A DNA stretch of 64,000 bases from Candidatus Hydrogenedens sp. GTDB lineage: Bacteria; Hydrogenedentota; Hydrogenedentia; Hydrogenedentales; JAEUWI01. This document shows positions 1 to 10,741 of this stretch, piece after piece (position 1 is the stretch's first letter; each line of letters starts with the position of its first letter). Position numbers and translations under genes: made by a program. The notes under the pieces were generated by a model. The model worked only from the letters and a program-made list of their open reading frames with translations. It did no database searches and was not told the origin of the DNA. The stretch covers positions 29,654-93,653 of the forward strand of contig WGMK01000024.1 in assembly GCA_016125095.1 (NCBI GenBank), written 5' to 3'.

Positions 1-400
1 AGCTGAGCGGGTTGCCCTCGGTCCTTGGGTCGGCCTCGATCTTGGCCATTTTGTCCTTGTAGGTCGTCCCGCGTTCCAGGTGCCCGATATTCGTGATCAT
101 GCCCAGCAGCAGCGCCAGCTCGGCCGTGCACGGCAGATCGCTCTGGCGGTAGATGATCGAGCGCACGGGGTCGAGCCCGCAGGCCACGTAGGTGCGCAGC
201 ATGTGCAGGGTATCAGCGTAGATTTCGCGCCGCTCGGTAATCGTCGTCAGCGCGTGGTAGTCGGCCACGAAGTAATAGCAGCGCGCATCCTGTTCCTGCA
301 GGCGCAGGAATTCGCGCACCGCGCCGAAGTAGTTGCCATAGTGCAGCCGCCCCGTGGGCCGGATACCGGAGAGAATGATCTTCTTGCCCGCCTCGCTCAT
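1..400 (-). CDS. trpS: tryptophanyl-tRNA synthetase, N-terminal part (runs off the window)
   Basis: Class I aminoacyl-tRNA synthetase that charges tRNA-Trp with tryptophan in the cytoplasm. Reading the minus strand from the ATG at 400 gives about 133 residues beginning MSEAGKKIILSGIRPTG. The stretch RPTGRLHYGNYFGA is the class I HIGH-type signature as it occurs in TrpS, and the following YYFVADYHALTT and GHLERGTTYKDK segments fit the Rossmann catalytic core. The KMSKS loop and anticodon domain lie outside the window. An AGGAAGG ribosome-binding sequence sits about a dozen bases upstream of the start. The family assignment is firm; only the 5' third of the gene is visible. Confidence 0.93.
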   Translation of the reverse strand, partial: MSEAGKKIILSGIRPTGRLHYGNYFGAVREFLRLQEQDARCYYFVADYHALTTITERREIYADTLHMLRTYVACGLDPVRSIIYRQSDLPCTAELALLLGMITNIGHLERGTTYKDKMAKIEADPRTEGNPLS

Positions 401-476
401 GTCGCCGCGCCGCCTTCCTGAAAAAAGTTGTCGTTCAAAGCCGCAGAGGATACCGCAATCGACCGGGGCCGGTCCA

Positions 477-507
477 AAAGAAAATCCCGGCCCACGCGGG
501 GCCGGGA
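477..507 (-). terminator. rho-independent terminator of the Cys-rich repeat gene
   Basis: A perfect 9-bp stem (485-493 with 499-507, 5-nt loop) lies just past the stop of the minus-strand gene ending at 531. On that strand it is followed by a T-rich run (complement of 477-484). Confidence 0.75.
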
Positions 508-530
508 CATTGGAGTCGTAAGTGTGAAGC

Positions 531-1505
531 TTAGTTGGCGGCGGCCAGATACTGGCGCGACGAGGAGGCGTGCGAGGTGTTCTCCGCTTCCTTCTCGGCC
601 TTCGACGAGCAGCAGCTCTTGGCTTCGCTGTTCTCGGCCTTGGCTTCCTTGCTGCTGCAAGCCTTCTCGTCCTTGCTCGAGCAGGCCTTGGCTTCCTTGC
701 TGCTGCAAGCCTTCTCGTCCTTGCTCGGGCAGGCTTTGGCTTCCTTCGAGGCGCAGCACGCCTTCGGCGCTTCTTCGTCGGTCACGGCGGCCAGCGCCGC
801 TTCACCGGTCTCGACCGAAGTATCCACCGCCGGGGCGTCGGTGCCCTGCAGCGACGGACAGGCCTTGGCTTCCTTGCTGCTGCAAGCCTTGGCTTCCTTC
901 GAGGCGCAGCACGCCTTCGGCGCTTCTTCTTCGGTCACCGCGGCCAATGCCGCTTCACCGGTCTCGACCGACGTATCCACGGCCGGGGCTTCGGTGCCTT
1001 GCAGCGACGGGCAGGCCTTGGCCGACTTGCTGCTGCAAGCCGAGGCTTCCTTGCTCGAGCAGGCCTTGGCCTCCTTAGACGAACAGGCCTTCGATTCCTT
1101 GCTGCTGCACGCCTTCGGCGCTTCTTCTTCGGTCACCGCGGCCAACGCCGCTTCACCGGTCTCGACCGAGGTATCCACGGCAGGGGCTTCGGTGCCCTGC
1201 AGCGACGGGCAGGCCTTGGCCGACTTGCTGCTGCAAGCCGAGGCTTCCTTGCTCGAGCAGGTCTTGGCCTCCTTCGACGAACAGGCCGAGGGCGCCTCGT
1301 CGGCACCCGCCGCGGACTGGGCCATCTGCATGTAGTAGCTGCCGATTTCGACCGGATTCACCGTGCCGGCAATCGCGCTGGACGTAGCCACGCCTGCCAC
1401 CAGCACCGTCGCCAGCGTAAACAGGCGCCAGTTGCGCGCATTGCGGCGCTCCTGCGCGTGCTGACCCGCGAGTTCCACCTGTTCTTCACGATGTTCTTCG
1501 TTCAT
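531..1505 (-). CDS. Cys/Lys octapeptide-repeat protein with N-terminal membrane segment
   Basis: I do not recognise a named family. The 324-residue product has a polar N-terminus of about 26 residues, then a hydrophobic stretch (LFTLATVLVAGVATSSAIAG, about 27-46) that is a signal peptide or signal anchor. The rest is low complexity: blocks of the octapeptide CSSKEAKA alternate with three near-identical spacers beginning SLQGTEAPAVDTSVETGEAA. All 21 cysteines lie in the repeat part, two pairs as CCASKEAK. The start at 1505 was chosen because an AGGAG lies just upstream and the longer reading lacks such a site. The gene stands alone with its own terminator. Regular cysteines in a charged exported chain suggest metal binding or disulfide cross-linking, but that is inference only. 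Confidence 0.72.
   Translation of the reverse strand: MNEEHREEQVELAGQHAQERRNARNWRLFTLATVLVAGVATSSAIAGTVNPVEIGSYYMQMAQSAAGADEAPSACSSKEAKTCSSKEASACSSKSAKACPSLQGTEAPAVDTSVETGEAALAAVTEEEAPKACSSKESKACSSKEAKACSSKEASACSSKSAKACPSLQGTEAPAVDTSVETGEAALAAVTEEEAPKACCASKEAKACSSKEAKACPSLQGTDAPAVDTSVETGEAALAAVTDEEAPKACCASKEAKACPSKDEKACSSKEAKACSSKDEKACSSKEAKAENSEAKSCCSSKAEKEAENTSHASSSRQYLAAAN
760..1218 (-). repeat. three ~108-bp direct repeats inside the Cys-rich gene
   Basis: Near-identical DNA blocks at about 760-868, 913-1020 and 1111-1218 encode the SLQGT...EEAPKAC spacers. They are separated by variable numbers of 24-bp CSSKEAKA units. The near identity at nucleotide level points to recent duplication or gene conversion, so copy number may vary between strains. 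Confidence 0.8.
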
Positions 1506-1666
1506 GCGTTCCGCTCCTGTAGTTGGCACTGCGTACGGCAGATATTGCTCCACCTGCAGCGTAGATTCGCCAAAGCGCGGTTCTCGTGTCACCGCTGACT
1601 TTCGAGTATACCAAAGCCCCCGCCGCATGCAAAGCCCTCGGAAACGGGAAGAGCGGGCAAAAAAAA

Positions 1667-1816
1667 GGGGAGATGCCGGTAGGGGGCGACCGGCATCTCC
1701 GTGAGGTGCGTTGCACTGACTTGCGCCAGCGCGTCGCAGAGGTAGCGGGAGGTAAGGTTTCCCCTCAAAAGGGGAGATGCCGGCAGGGGGCGACCGACAT
1801 CTCCGGTGAGGTGCTT
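1667..1816. repeat. pair of hairpin-forming ~45-bp repeats
   Basis: Two copies of the same unit lie at 1667-1712 and 1771-1816, about 104 bp apart. Each begins GGGGAGATGCCGG, has a GGGGGCGAC centre and the inverted arm CGGCATCTCC or CGACATCTCC, then GTGAGGTGC. They occupy the otherwise gene-free stretch 1506-1879 between two divergently arranged ends of minus-strand genes. They resemble REP/BIME-type intergenic palindromes; they may also act as transcription stops. No T-run follows. Confidence 0.6.
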
Positions 1817-1879
1817 CGCTCCGACGGGCATCGGAGCGGGCAGAGGATATTGCTATCCTCTCTTAGGGGAAACCGAAGA

Positions 1880-3037
1880 TTAGCGGGCAGCGCGTTTCAA
1901 GCGGTACCACGCCAGGGCTATTGCCCCGGCGGCCGCCACAAGCGCGCTCAATACTGGCACGGTCCTCGCCCAGCCATTTCCGGCCGAGGGCTCCCTGACT
2001 ATGCCAGCAGGCTGCAACTTGTCTGCTGCCTCGCCAACCGATTCAACTGTCGGACTGTTCAATGCAACCGCGGTGGCCTCGGACTTATTCTCCGGGTTTT
2101 CTCCACCTTGGTTGGAAGATATCCTATCATGTTCGGTACCAATTGCGCCAACCCCGCCCATTTCCGGGTCGGACGGCCGCGGCGATGCGGACTCCGGGGG
2201 CGCCGTTTCCCCCTGGCGTTCCTTGGTGACCATCGCTATGCCGCTGTCCGGCGCCGCAGGCAGGGCCCATTTCCGGTTCCGGATGGACAGCTTCTCGCCG
2301 CCTTCCTCACCAGAAACGCGCACCGCGCCCGGAACGGTGACAGACGTGCCGCCCGGGGCCGGGCTCAGTGCGCCAAGCACGCCGTCCATCACCTGCGCCG
2401 TCACGTCTTCGCTCAGCACATCCCCGTTGTCCGGGGCAGCCGCTGGTTCCTCGACGGTTTCCGACGGATCCACAGGCTCAGGCGTTTCCGGAGCAGGCGC
2501 AGGGTCCGGATCTTCCGTACCCGGGCCGACCGTCTCGATTCCGCCGCCCGAGGCCGCTTCTTTCGAGCCGTCCGCCAGGGCGAGGGTCGGGTCGCTCACG
2601 GCGAACCGGGTGGCTGCGTCGCCAGCGTCGATGCGCTCGAGCACGAGCCGCGCCACTTCCCCGTCGGGAATCGGGTCCTGATTCAGCCCCATCACCACCA
2701 CGCGGTAGGCCCCGGGTTCCGGCGAATTGGAATTCACCATCTTTCCCGCGGCCAAGGTGGAAGCACCTGCTTCCACGCTCACGGGCCGGAAGGCGCTCGC
2801 GTCGTAATCCAGACGAAAATCCAAGGCGGTCACGCCGCCCTGCACCTCCGAAAGATATACCGGAACCACATAGCGATTGGATTCAACTATCGGCTGCGAG
2901 GGGGTTAAGACACCCGCCATCGCGGGTATACTGGCAAACAGGAGTGTGATTGCAAGCGGGCCTATAGCGCTACACGACCGGACCCGTTGAAATGAACGCC
3001 CCCGCACCATCTCTCGCGCTTTCAGTGTATCGGACAT
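1880..3037 (-). CDS. cohesin-like domain protein with C-terminal membrane anchor
   Basis: Predicted 385-residue exported protein. A signal peptide (GPLAITLLFASIPAMA) is followed by a domain of about 130 residues with the cohesin / carbohydrate-binding beta-sandwich pattern: VPVYLSEVQGGVTALDFRL, then YDASAFRPVSVEAG and IPDGEVARLVLERI. A long Pro/Glu/Asp/Ser-rich linker follows. The C-terminus has one hydrophobic helix (VLSALVAAAGAIALAW) and a short basic tail YRLKRAAR, typical of a single-pass surface anchor. Start choice is uncertain: ATGs at 3037 and 3010 both precede the signal peptide and neither has a strong ribosome site. Cohesin folds bind dockerins in cellulosomes, and this window also encodes dockerin-like EF-hand tails; a functional link is inference. 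Confidence 0.62.
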   Translation of the reverse strand: MSDTLKAREMVRGRSFQRVRSCSAIGPLAITLLFASIPAMAGVLTPSQPIVESNRYVVPVYLSEVQGGVTALDFRLDYDASAFRPVSVEAGASTLAAGKMVNSNSPEPGAYRVVVMGLNQDPIPDGEVARLVLERIDAGDAATRFAVSDPTLALADGSKEAASGGGIETVGPGTEDPDPAPAPETPEPVDPSETVEEPAAAPDNGDVLSEDVTAQVMDGVLGALSPAPGGTSVTVPGAVRVSGEEGGEKLSIRNRKWALPAAPDSGIAMVTKERQGETAPPESASPRPSDPEMGGVGAIGTEHDRISSNQGGENPENKSEATAVALNSPTVESVGEAADKLQPAGIVREPSAGNGWARTVPVLSALVAAAGAIALAWYRLKRAAR

Positions 3038-3167
3038 GTCCCGAAAAATGCAATAACTTTCTTTAAGCCACACCATACCTGAACCGTCAACCCCAAGTGC
3101 ATGCACTGTAATGACTTAACTACCCCAGGGCGCGGGATTGAAAATCAATGATTTCAACGAAATCCAT

Positions 3168-3731
3168 TCAAGAAAGTCCTTTTCCAACACCCTCGGGCGG
3201 CTCCGGTGGCCGCGCGTCGCGGCCGGCTTCCGGTGCTTCCTGTCTCATTGTACCCCGAACACTGGGCAGGAATGTCGGAAGCCGGACAAAAACCTGCGGG
3301 TCGCCAGAGTAATAACGCAGGACCAGCCCGAAAAGGTACAACCACGCCAGCGATTTTAGCGAAACCACGCCCAGCAGCAGGTTACGCTGTTCCGCGGGCA
3401 TGATGCGGAAATACTCGATCACCTCGTCCATGCGGACCGGCAGAAAGGCCACCATGGCCAGCACGGCCGCCGTGAAGGCCCGGGCGCGGGCCGGCGCTGA
3501 AGCGTCGCCCCGGGTGCGGCAGGCATCGTATACGAAGAAGGCCACGAAGGCGATAAGCGCCCAATAGAGCACAAACGGCGAGTTAATCATGGCGTTTTGC
3601 GTGGCGACGTCGCCCGCTCGGCGCAGGCTGAAGTACACGACTTCCGGCATGAGGCCGGTGGTCATAAACACGCACCAGAGCAGAAAGGCCGGCCACCGCC
3701 AAGGGTCGTCGTGGGTGTCGCTTTCGGCCAA
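3168..3731 (-). CDS. small multi-pass membrane protein, unknown function
   Basis: A 187-residue protein with about four predicted membrane helices: FLLWCVFMTTGLMPEVVYF, VLYWALIAFVAFFVYDA, AFTAAVLAMVAFLPVRM and SLAWLYLFGLVLRYY. It ends in a cytosolic-looking tail rich in Pro, Glu and Arg. Translation should start at a TTG (3731), because a strong AGGAAGGAG lies 6-7 bases upstream and no ATG is available there. It is divergent from the surA-like gene at 3865. I do not recognise a family or function. Confidence 0.68.
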   Translation of the reverse strand: MAESDTHDDPWRWPAFLLWCVFMTTGLMPEVVYFSLRRAGDVATQNAMINSPFVLYWALIAFVAFFVYDACRTRGDASAPARARAFTAAVLAMVAFLPVRMDEVIEYFRIMPAEQRNLLLGVVSLKSLAWLYLFGLVLRYYSGDPQVFVRLPTFLPSVRGTMRQEAPEAGRDARPPEPPEGVGKGLS

Positions 3732-3804
3732 GGGGTACTCCTTCCTGCGTTCGGGCTATTGGAACAGAGCCGCTCGGGTACTGTCAATGAATATGCAAAA
3801 CGGA

Positions 3805-3834
3805 TTGGCGGAATCGTACGTCCTGTGCTACCAT
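3805..3834 (+). promoter_or_regulatory. candidate sigma-70-type promoter of the surA-eno run
   Basis: TTGGCG (3805-3810), an 18-bp spacer, and TACCAT (3829-3834) preceded by TG, giving an extended -10. It lies 30 bp before the GTG start at 3865. Sequence match only. Confidence 0.35.
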
Positions 3835-3864
3835 CCGCGGAAATTCTTGAAGGAGGATTCTGCC

Positions 3865-4830
3865 GTGCTCACTGTCTCCTGCCGCCCCCTGCTGCTGGCC
3901 GCCCTGCTGCTCGCCTCGACCGCGGGCGCCGAGATTGTCGATCGCGTGGTCGCCGTGGTCGATCGGGACGTCATCCTGCAGAGTGAAATCGAATACCAGC
4001 TTTCGCCGCTGATGCAGCAGATGTCCGGTGCCGATGGAACAACGCCTTCGCAGGCCAATTTGGAAGACGCCTTCCGCCTCGCGCTCGATCAGGCAATCGA
4101 GCAGAAGATCCTCTACCGCGAGGCCTTGCTCTCGGGGGTCGAGGTGGACGAAGACCGGATCGAGGAGCGTATCCTGGAAATCCAGAAGTCCTATGATTCG
4201 CCGGACGCCTTCCGCGAGGCAGTCGAGCAGATGGGCGACACCATGCCCGCCATTCGGGAACGGCTGCGCGCACAGATGGTGGCCATGGGCTTCGCCGGGT
4301 TTAAGCGCCGCGAATTCGCCGACCAGGCCGTGATTTCCGAGGACATGATCCAAGCCTTTTACGATGCCCACAAGGACGAATTCGTGCGTCCCGAGCGGGT
4401 ACAGACGCGCCGCATCTTCCTTTCGGCCGGCAAGAACGCTGACGAGCGTGCGGCCGTGAAGGCCAAGCTGCAGGCGCTGCGCGACGAACTTGCCCTGGGC
4501 GGCGATTTCGCCGAGGCGGCCAAGGCGCAGTCCGAAGGTCCCGAGGCCGAGGGCGGCGGCCTGATTGGGTGGGTGGCCCGTGGCGACCTGGTGGCGGAGC
4601 TCGACCAGGCGGTGTTCGCCCTGGCCGAGGGCGAAATTTCCCCAGTGATCGAGACCGAATTCGGTTTCCAGATTCTCAAGGCGGAGCAGCGCGAGGACGC
4701 CGGGCAGGCGGGCTTGGCCGAGGCCCGCACCGATATCGAGCCGATGCTGCGCGAAAAGTACGCCACAGAGCGCTACGAGAAGTGGATTGGCGAGCTGCGC
4801 AAGCGGAGCCGGGTGCGCGTGTTGATTTAA
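3865..4830 (+). CDS. surA: periplasmic peptidyl-prolyl isomerase / outer-membrane protein chaperone, SurA type
   Basis: Exported 321-residue protein. The signal peptide (PLLLAALLLASTAGAE) is followed by a SurA_N chaperone domain (about 25-150, starting IVDRVVAVVDRDVILQSEIE) and one PpiC rotamase domain (about 175-280; RVQTRRIFLS, GGGLIGWVARGDL, FALAEGEISPVIETEFGFQI). E. coli SurA has two rotamase domains and about 430 residues, so this is the short single-domain form. Its expected role is folding outer-membrane proteins in the periplasm. The GTG at 3865 was chosen over longer readings because AAGGAGG lies 8 bases upstream and the signal peptide starts right there. It heads the housekeeping run toward eno. 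Confidence 0.85.
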   Translation: MLTVSCRPLLLAALLLASTAGAEIVDRVVAVVDRDVILQSEIEYQLSPLMQQMSGADGTTPSQANLEDAFRLALDQAIEQKILYREALLSGVEVDEDRIEERILEIQKSYDSPDAFREAVEQMGDTMPAIRERLRAQMVAMGFAGFKRREFADQAVISEDMIQAFYDAHKDEFVRPERVQTRRIFLSAGKNADERAAVKAKLQALRDELALGGDFAEAAKAQSEGPEAEGGGLIGWVARGDLVAELDQAVFALAEGEISPVIETEFGFQILKAEQREDAGQAGLAEARTDIEPMLREKYATERYEKWIGELRKRSRVRVLI

Positions 4831-5010
4831 CCCCGCTCTGCGGAATATGAGACTTCCATTAATGTTGCCGACGGGGCTGGCTTCCGCTAGACTTAGGGCC
4901 ATGCGAAGGGCTCTTATCCCGAAGGACCCCCGGAACGCGCCTACCCCCGCGACACGGTGCTGCCATGCGGCGCGCGCGGTTTTTCCCTACTGCAAGGAGT
5001 TTGCGAAGTA

Positions 5011-6306
<1,296 letters not shown>

Positions 6307-6314
6307 CGACGAAT

Positions 6315-6652
6315 ATGCATACGCGGCGGATTGCTTATGTACTTGTGCTGGCGGCCAGCGTCGCGCTGTCCGTGATGTATCTGGAGCGCCGTCAGCTGTT
6401 GGAACGCTACGAGCAGCTGCAGGAGCGCGAGGCCGGGATAGCCGCGGGCCGCGAGCAGATTCTCGGCATTGAGCAGGCGCTGGAAAACGAGCGCGCCGAA
6501 TCCGAAGGGCTCGAGACCAATCCCCTGGAAGTGGAAGCCGCGATCCGCCGCATCAAACGTGGTATTCGCGATGGCGAGATCGTCTATCATGTCGAGGGAC
6601 GCCCGGCCGAGGCCCCTGCCCCCGCCGTGCCAAGCCCGGAAGAGGACACACC

Positions 6653-6656
<4 letters not shown>
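6315..6656 (+). CDS. ftsB: cell-division septum protein FtsB/DivIC family
   Basis: Small bitopic division protein of 113 residues. A single membrane helix near the N-terminus (IAYVLVLAASVALSVMYL) is followed by a coiled coil with heptad leucines and glutamates (LLERYEQLQEREAGI, QILGIEQALENERAE). The later segment (NPLEVEAAIRRIKRGI, DGEIVYHVEG) matches the FtsB/DivIC C-terminal pattern, where the conserved motif is usually xGEhvh. FtsB bridges FtsL and FtsQ in the divisome. Its position right after eno supports the call. Its stop codon is overlapped by the apparent start of phoH. Confidence 0.85.
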
Positions 6657-7676
<1,020 letters not shown>

Positions 7677-7702
<26 letters not shown>

Positions 7703-10214
7703 GAAAAAGAAGCCATCGCGCGCACGGGCGCGCAATCAGGAAGTCAAGCTGCAGGGACGCGCGCTGTGGGTGCAGCGCGGCATTGTGGCTGCGGCCATGG
7801 TGGTGCTCGTCGGCGCGCTTTCGCGCGAACCGCAGCGCACCGAACTTCCGATCGACGACATCGAGCAATCGGTCGTCTCGCGCCATGAAATCCGCGCGGA
7901 CTTCTTCTTCGAATCCATCGACTTGCAGGACACCAAGGAGGCCCGCAACACGGCCGCGGCCAAGGTGCCCGACAACTACCGCGTGAACCCGGCGCTGGTC
8001 GAGCAGTCGCTGTCGGAACTGGACCGCCGCATCGACCTGGTGACGGCGGAGCAGCCGGCCGTGGCGGAGAAGGTACTCGCCGCGCTGGCCGGTTCGACCT
8101 CGGCCGAGGATCCGCAGGCAATCGCCCGGCGCGTGGCTGAAGAGCACGCCGCGGCCCTGACTGGGCAGGCCGAGTGGGAAACCATGCCGCCGCCCGCCGT
8201 GCTGAGTCTCTGGCTGATGCCGGACGTTTCCAGCCTGCCGGCGCGCGTGTACGAAACCGCCGACGCGGCAGCGCCTGCGGCCGACCCCGTGGCCTCGCCC
8301 GTGCCCGCCACCGAAGGTGCCGCAGCCACGGAGCGTCCGACCGGATCGCTCGAGCCCGCCACGCCGGACACCATCGCTTTCAGCCAGGCGACGCGACTGG
8401 CGCAGCTGGCCCGCGAGAGCCTGCGCTTCGTATTGACGCGCGGCGTGCGCGATCCCGCCATCGTGCCTTCGGGTAAGCCCGGCTCCATCGTGATTCTGCG
8501 CGAAGATGCGCCGGCCGACCTCGGCCTGACCAGCGGCGAAATCGCGCTGGCGGACGTGCCGACACCGGACAGCGCCCGCGAAGTGCTGGCCGAGCGCCTG
8601 CGCGAAACCGCCCGGCGCGCCGCGCGCCCCGAGGCCGAATCGGCCGAATGGGCGCAGCTGCACGAGGCCGCGCTTGCCATGTCGGCGCAGGGGCTGGCCC
8701 CCACGATTCAGTTCGACCGCGTGGCCACGGCCGGCGCGGTACAAGCCGCGCGCGACAGCGTGGCCCCCATCCTGCGCGAAATCGAGGCGGGCGAAATCAT
8801 TCAGGAAAGCGGCCGCCGCTGGACCGAGCAATCGCGCAGCGACGCGCTGACGTATCTCGAGATTCTCTCGCGCGAGAACGATTCGCCGCGCCGCTTCGTG
8901 AGTGTGCTCGCGGCGCATGTGCTGATGGTGCTGCTGGCGCTGCTGGGCCTGCGCGGCGCCCTGCCCCTGCTGCTGCCCGAACGCCAGCAGCTGCGGCTGA
9001 AGGCCTTCAACCTGGCCCTGCTGCTCATGGCGTGCTCGGCCGTCATCGGGCGCGTGGCGTCGTATTTCGAACCGACCGGGTTCATGCTGCCCGTGGCAGC
9101 CGCGGGCATCCTCTTCGCCATTCTCGTGAACAGCCGCGCGGCCGCGGTATTCAGTCTGCTCAACGTGTTCATCATCTCCGCGCAGTACGGCTACGACTGG
9201 CGCCTGCTGTTCGCGGGCTCGGCGATGTCGCTCGCGGGCGTGCTGGCCATCTCCAAGGTGCGCCGCCGCAGCGACATGACGACGGCCTCGCTCAAGGCGG
9301 CTGCGGCCGGTATCGCGGCGATGGCGGCGATTCTGCTTATCACCGACTCGCTCGCCAGCAACACGGCCCTGCAGCGCATGACCTTGATTCTCCTTAACGG
9401 CGGCGTCTGTCTGCTGGTGGTGCCGGCCATGCTCTCGCCGCTCGAGAAGCTCTTCGAAATCACTACCGACATCCAGCTGCTGGAATACTCCGATCTGAAC
9501 AACGAGGTGCTGAGCCGCCTCGCGCTTGAGGTGCCGGGCACGTTCTCGCACAGTTTGATGATCGGCCAGTTGAGCGAAGCGGCGGCGGACGCCATCGGCG
9601 CGAACGGCCTGAAGACGCGCGTGATGGCCTACTACCACGACATCGGCAAGATGTGGCGGCCGGAGTATTTCTGCGAGAACCAGACCGACGAGAACGTGCA
9701 CGACGAGCTGGCCCCGCGCGTGAGCGCGCGCGCCATCGCCGCCCACGTGACCCAGGGCGCGGAAATGGCCCGCCGCGAATACCACCTGCCGAAGCCGATC
9801 ATCGACGGCATCCTCGAGCACCACGGCACGGCCAAGATCGGCTATTTCTACGAGCAGGCCATGGAGCAGAAGAAGCACGGCGACGTGGACGAGGACGATT
9901 TCCGCTATCCCGGCCCGAAGCCGCAGAGCCCGGAAACCGCCATCCTGATGATCTGCGACGGCGCGGAATCGGCCGTGCGCTCCATCAAAAATCCCAACGA
10001 GGAGCGCATCCGCGAAATGATCGACAAGATCATTTCCGCGCGCGCGGCCGACCGGCAGTTCGACGACTGCGACCTGACCTTCAAGCAGCTCGACATCATC
10101 GCCGAGGTGATCACGCGCCGGGCCTGTTCGAGCCTGCACAAGCGCATCAGCTATCCCTCGACCAAGGAACAGGACAACATCATCCCGATGACCAGCAGCG
10201 GCGGCGTGGCATGA
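7677..10214 (+). CDS. pgpH: 7TM receptor with intracellular HD domain, PgpH-type c-di-AMP phosphodiesterase
   Basis: Large membrane phosphohydrolase, 845 residues. A basic N-terminus and one helix (IVAAAMVVLVGALS) precede an extracytoplasmic 7TMR-HDED domain of about 350 residues. A bundle of about seven helices follows (VLAAHVLMVLLALLGLRGAL through LILLNGGVCLLVVPAM), then a cytosolic HD domain with FSHSLMIGQL and YYHDIGK carrying the metal-binding His and His-Asp. Characterised members hydrolyse cyclic di-AMP. Position between phoH and ybeY is conserved in many bacteria. ATG codons at 7677 and 7686 are both possible; the gene overlaps phoH upstream and ybeY downstream (ATGA), indicating translational coupling. 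Confidence 0.9.
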
Positions 10215-10741
10215 TACGGCTGGCGCTGCGCAGCGAATCGTGCCGCAAGCGGCTCTACCGCCGCGACAACCTGGAGCGGCTGGCCAACCGGATAGCCGAG
10301 GGCGAAAGCCTGCCGGGCGACGCCGAGGTGAGCGTGCTGTTTGTGGACGATGCCCAGATGAAGGCCATCAACAAGGCCTACCGAAACATGCCCAAGACTA
10401 CCGATGTGCTGTCTTTCGAGCAGGAAGGCCCGGCTGCCGGCGGTGTACGGATTCTGGGAGACATTGTGATATCATTGGAGACGGTCGAATCTCGATACCC
10501 CGGTGATGCCAGTGGCATGAGGGACGAGGTTCGGCTGTTGTTTTGTCACGGCTTATTGCATTTGCTGGGATATGATCACGATACGCGCGCCGCACGGGAA
10601 GCCATGACCCGGCTGCAAGCCCGATACCTGGGGCGCGCGGTTCAAGCCGCCTGGTTTGCCAAGCCGGAGGGCCGCGCTGCGGTCCCCGCGCCCAAAGGCC
10701 GACCGGGAGGCGGAGGTTCGACGTCCGTTGGACAGCGATAG
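10211..10741 (+). CDS. ybeY: endoribonuclease YbeY, 16S rRNA maturation
   Basis: Zinc metalloprotein needed for 16S rRNA 3' maturation and ribosome quality control. The product is 176 residues; the signature HGLLHLLGYDHDTRAAREAM contains the three zinc-binding histidines, and VLFVDDAQMKAINKAYRN and TDVLSF are the conserved upstream blocks. The ATG at 10211 overlaps the pgpH stop (ATGA). The C-terminal 25 or so residues (PEGRAAVPAPKGRPGGGG) extend beyond the usual end and overlap the start of the next gene. The order phoH-pgpH-ybeY-cnnM is a known conserved cluster. Confidence 0.95.
   Translation: MIRLALRSESCRKRLYRRDNLERLANRIAEGESLPGDAEVSVLFVDDAQMKAINKAYRNMPKTTDVLSFEQEGPAAGGVRILGDIVISLETVESRYPGDASGMRDEVRLLFCHGLLHLLGYDHDTRAAREAMTRLQARYLGRAVQAAWFAKPEGRAAVPAPKGRPGGGGSTSVGQR

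Noticed and set aside
760..1218. Possible CRISPR-like array
   Set aside because: The repeats are ~108 bp and coding, separated by further repeat units rather than unique spacers, and there are no cas genes.
535..1598. Long plus-strand frames opposite the Cys-rich gene (Ala/Ser/Leu-rich repeats)
   Set aside because: They mirror the minus-strand repeats; only the minus strand has a ribosome site, signal segment and a correctly placed terminator.
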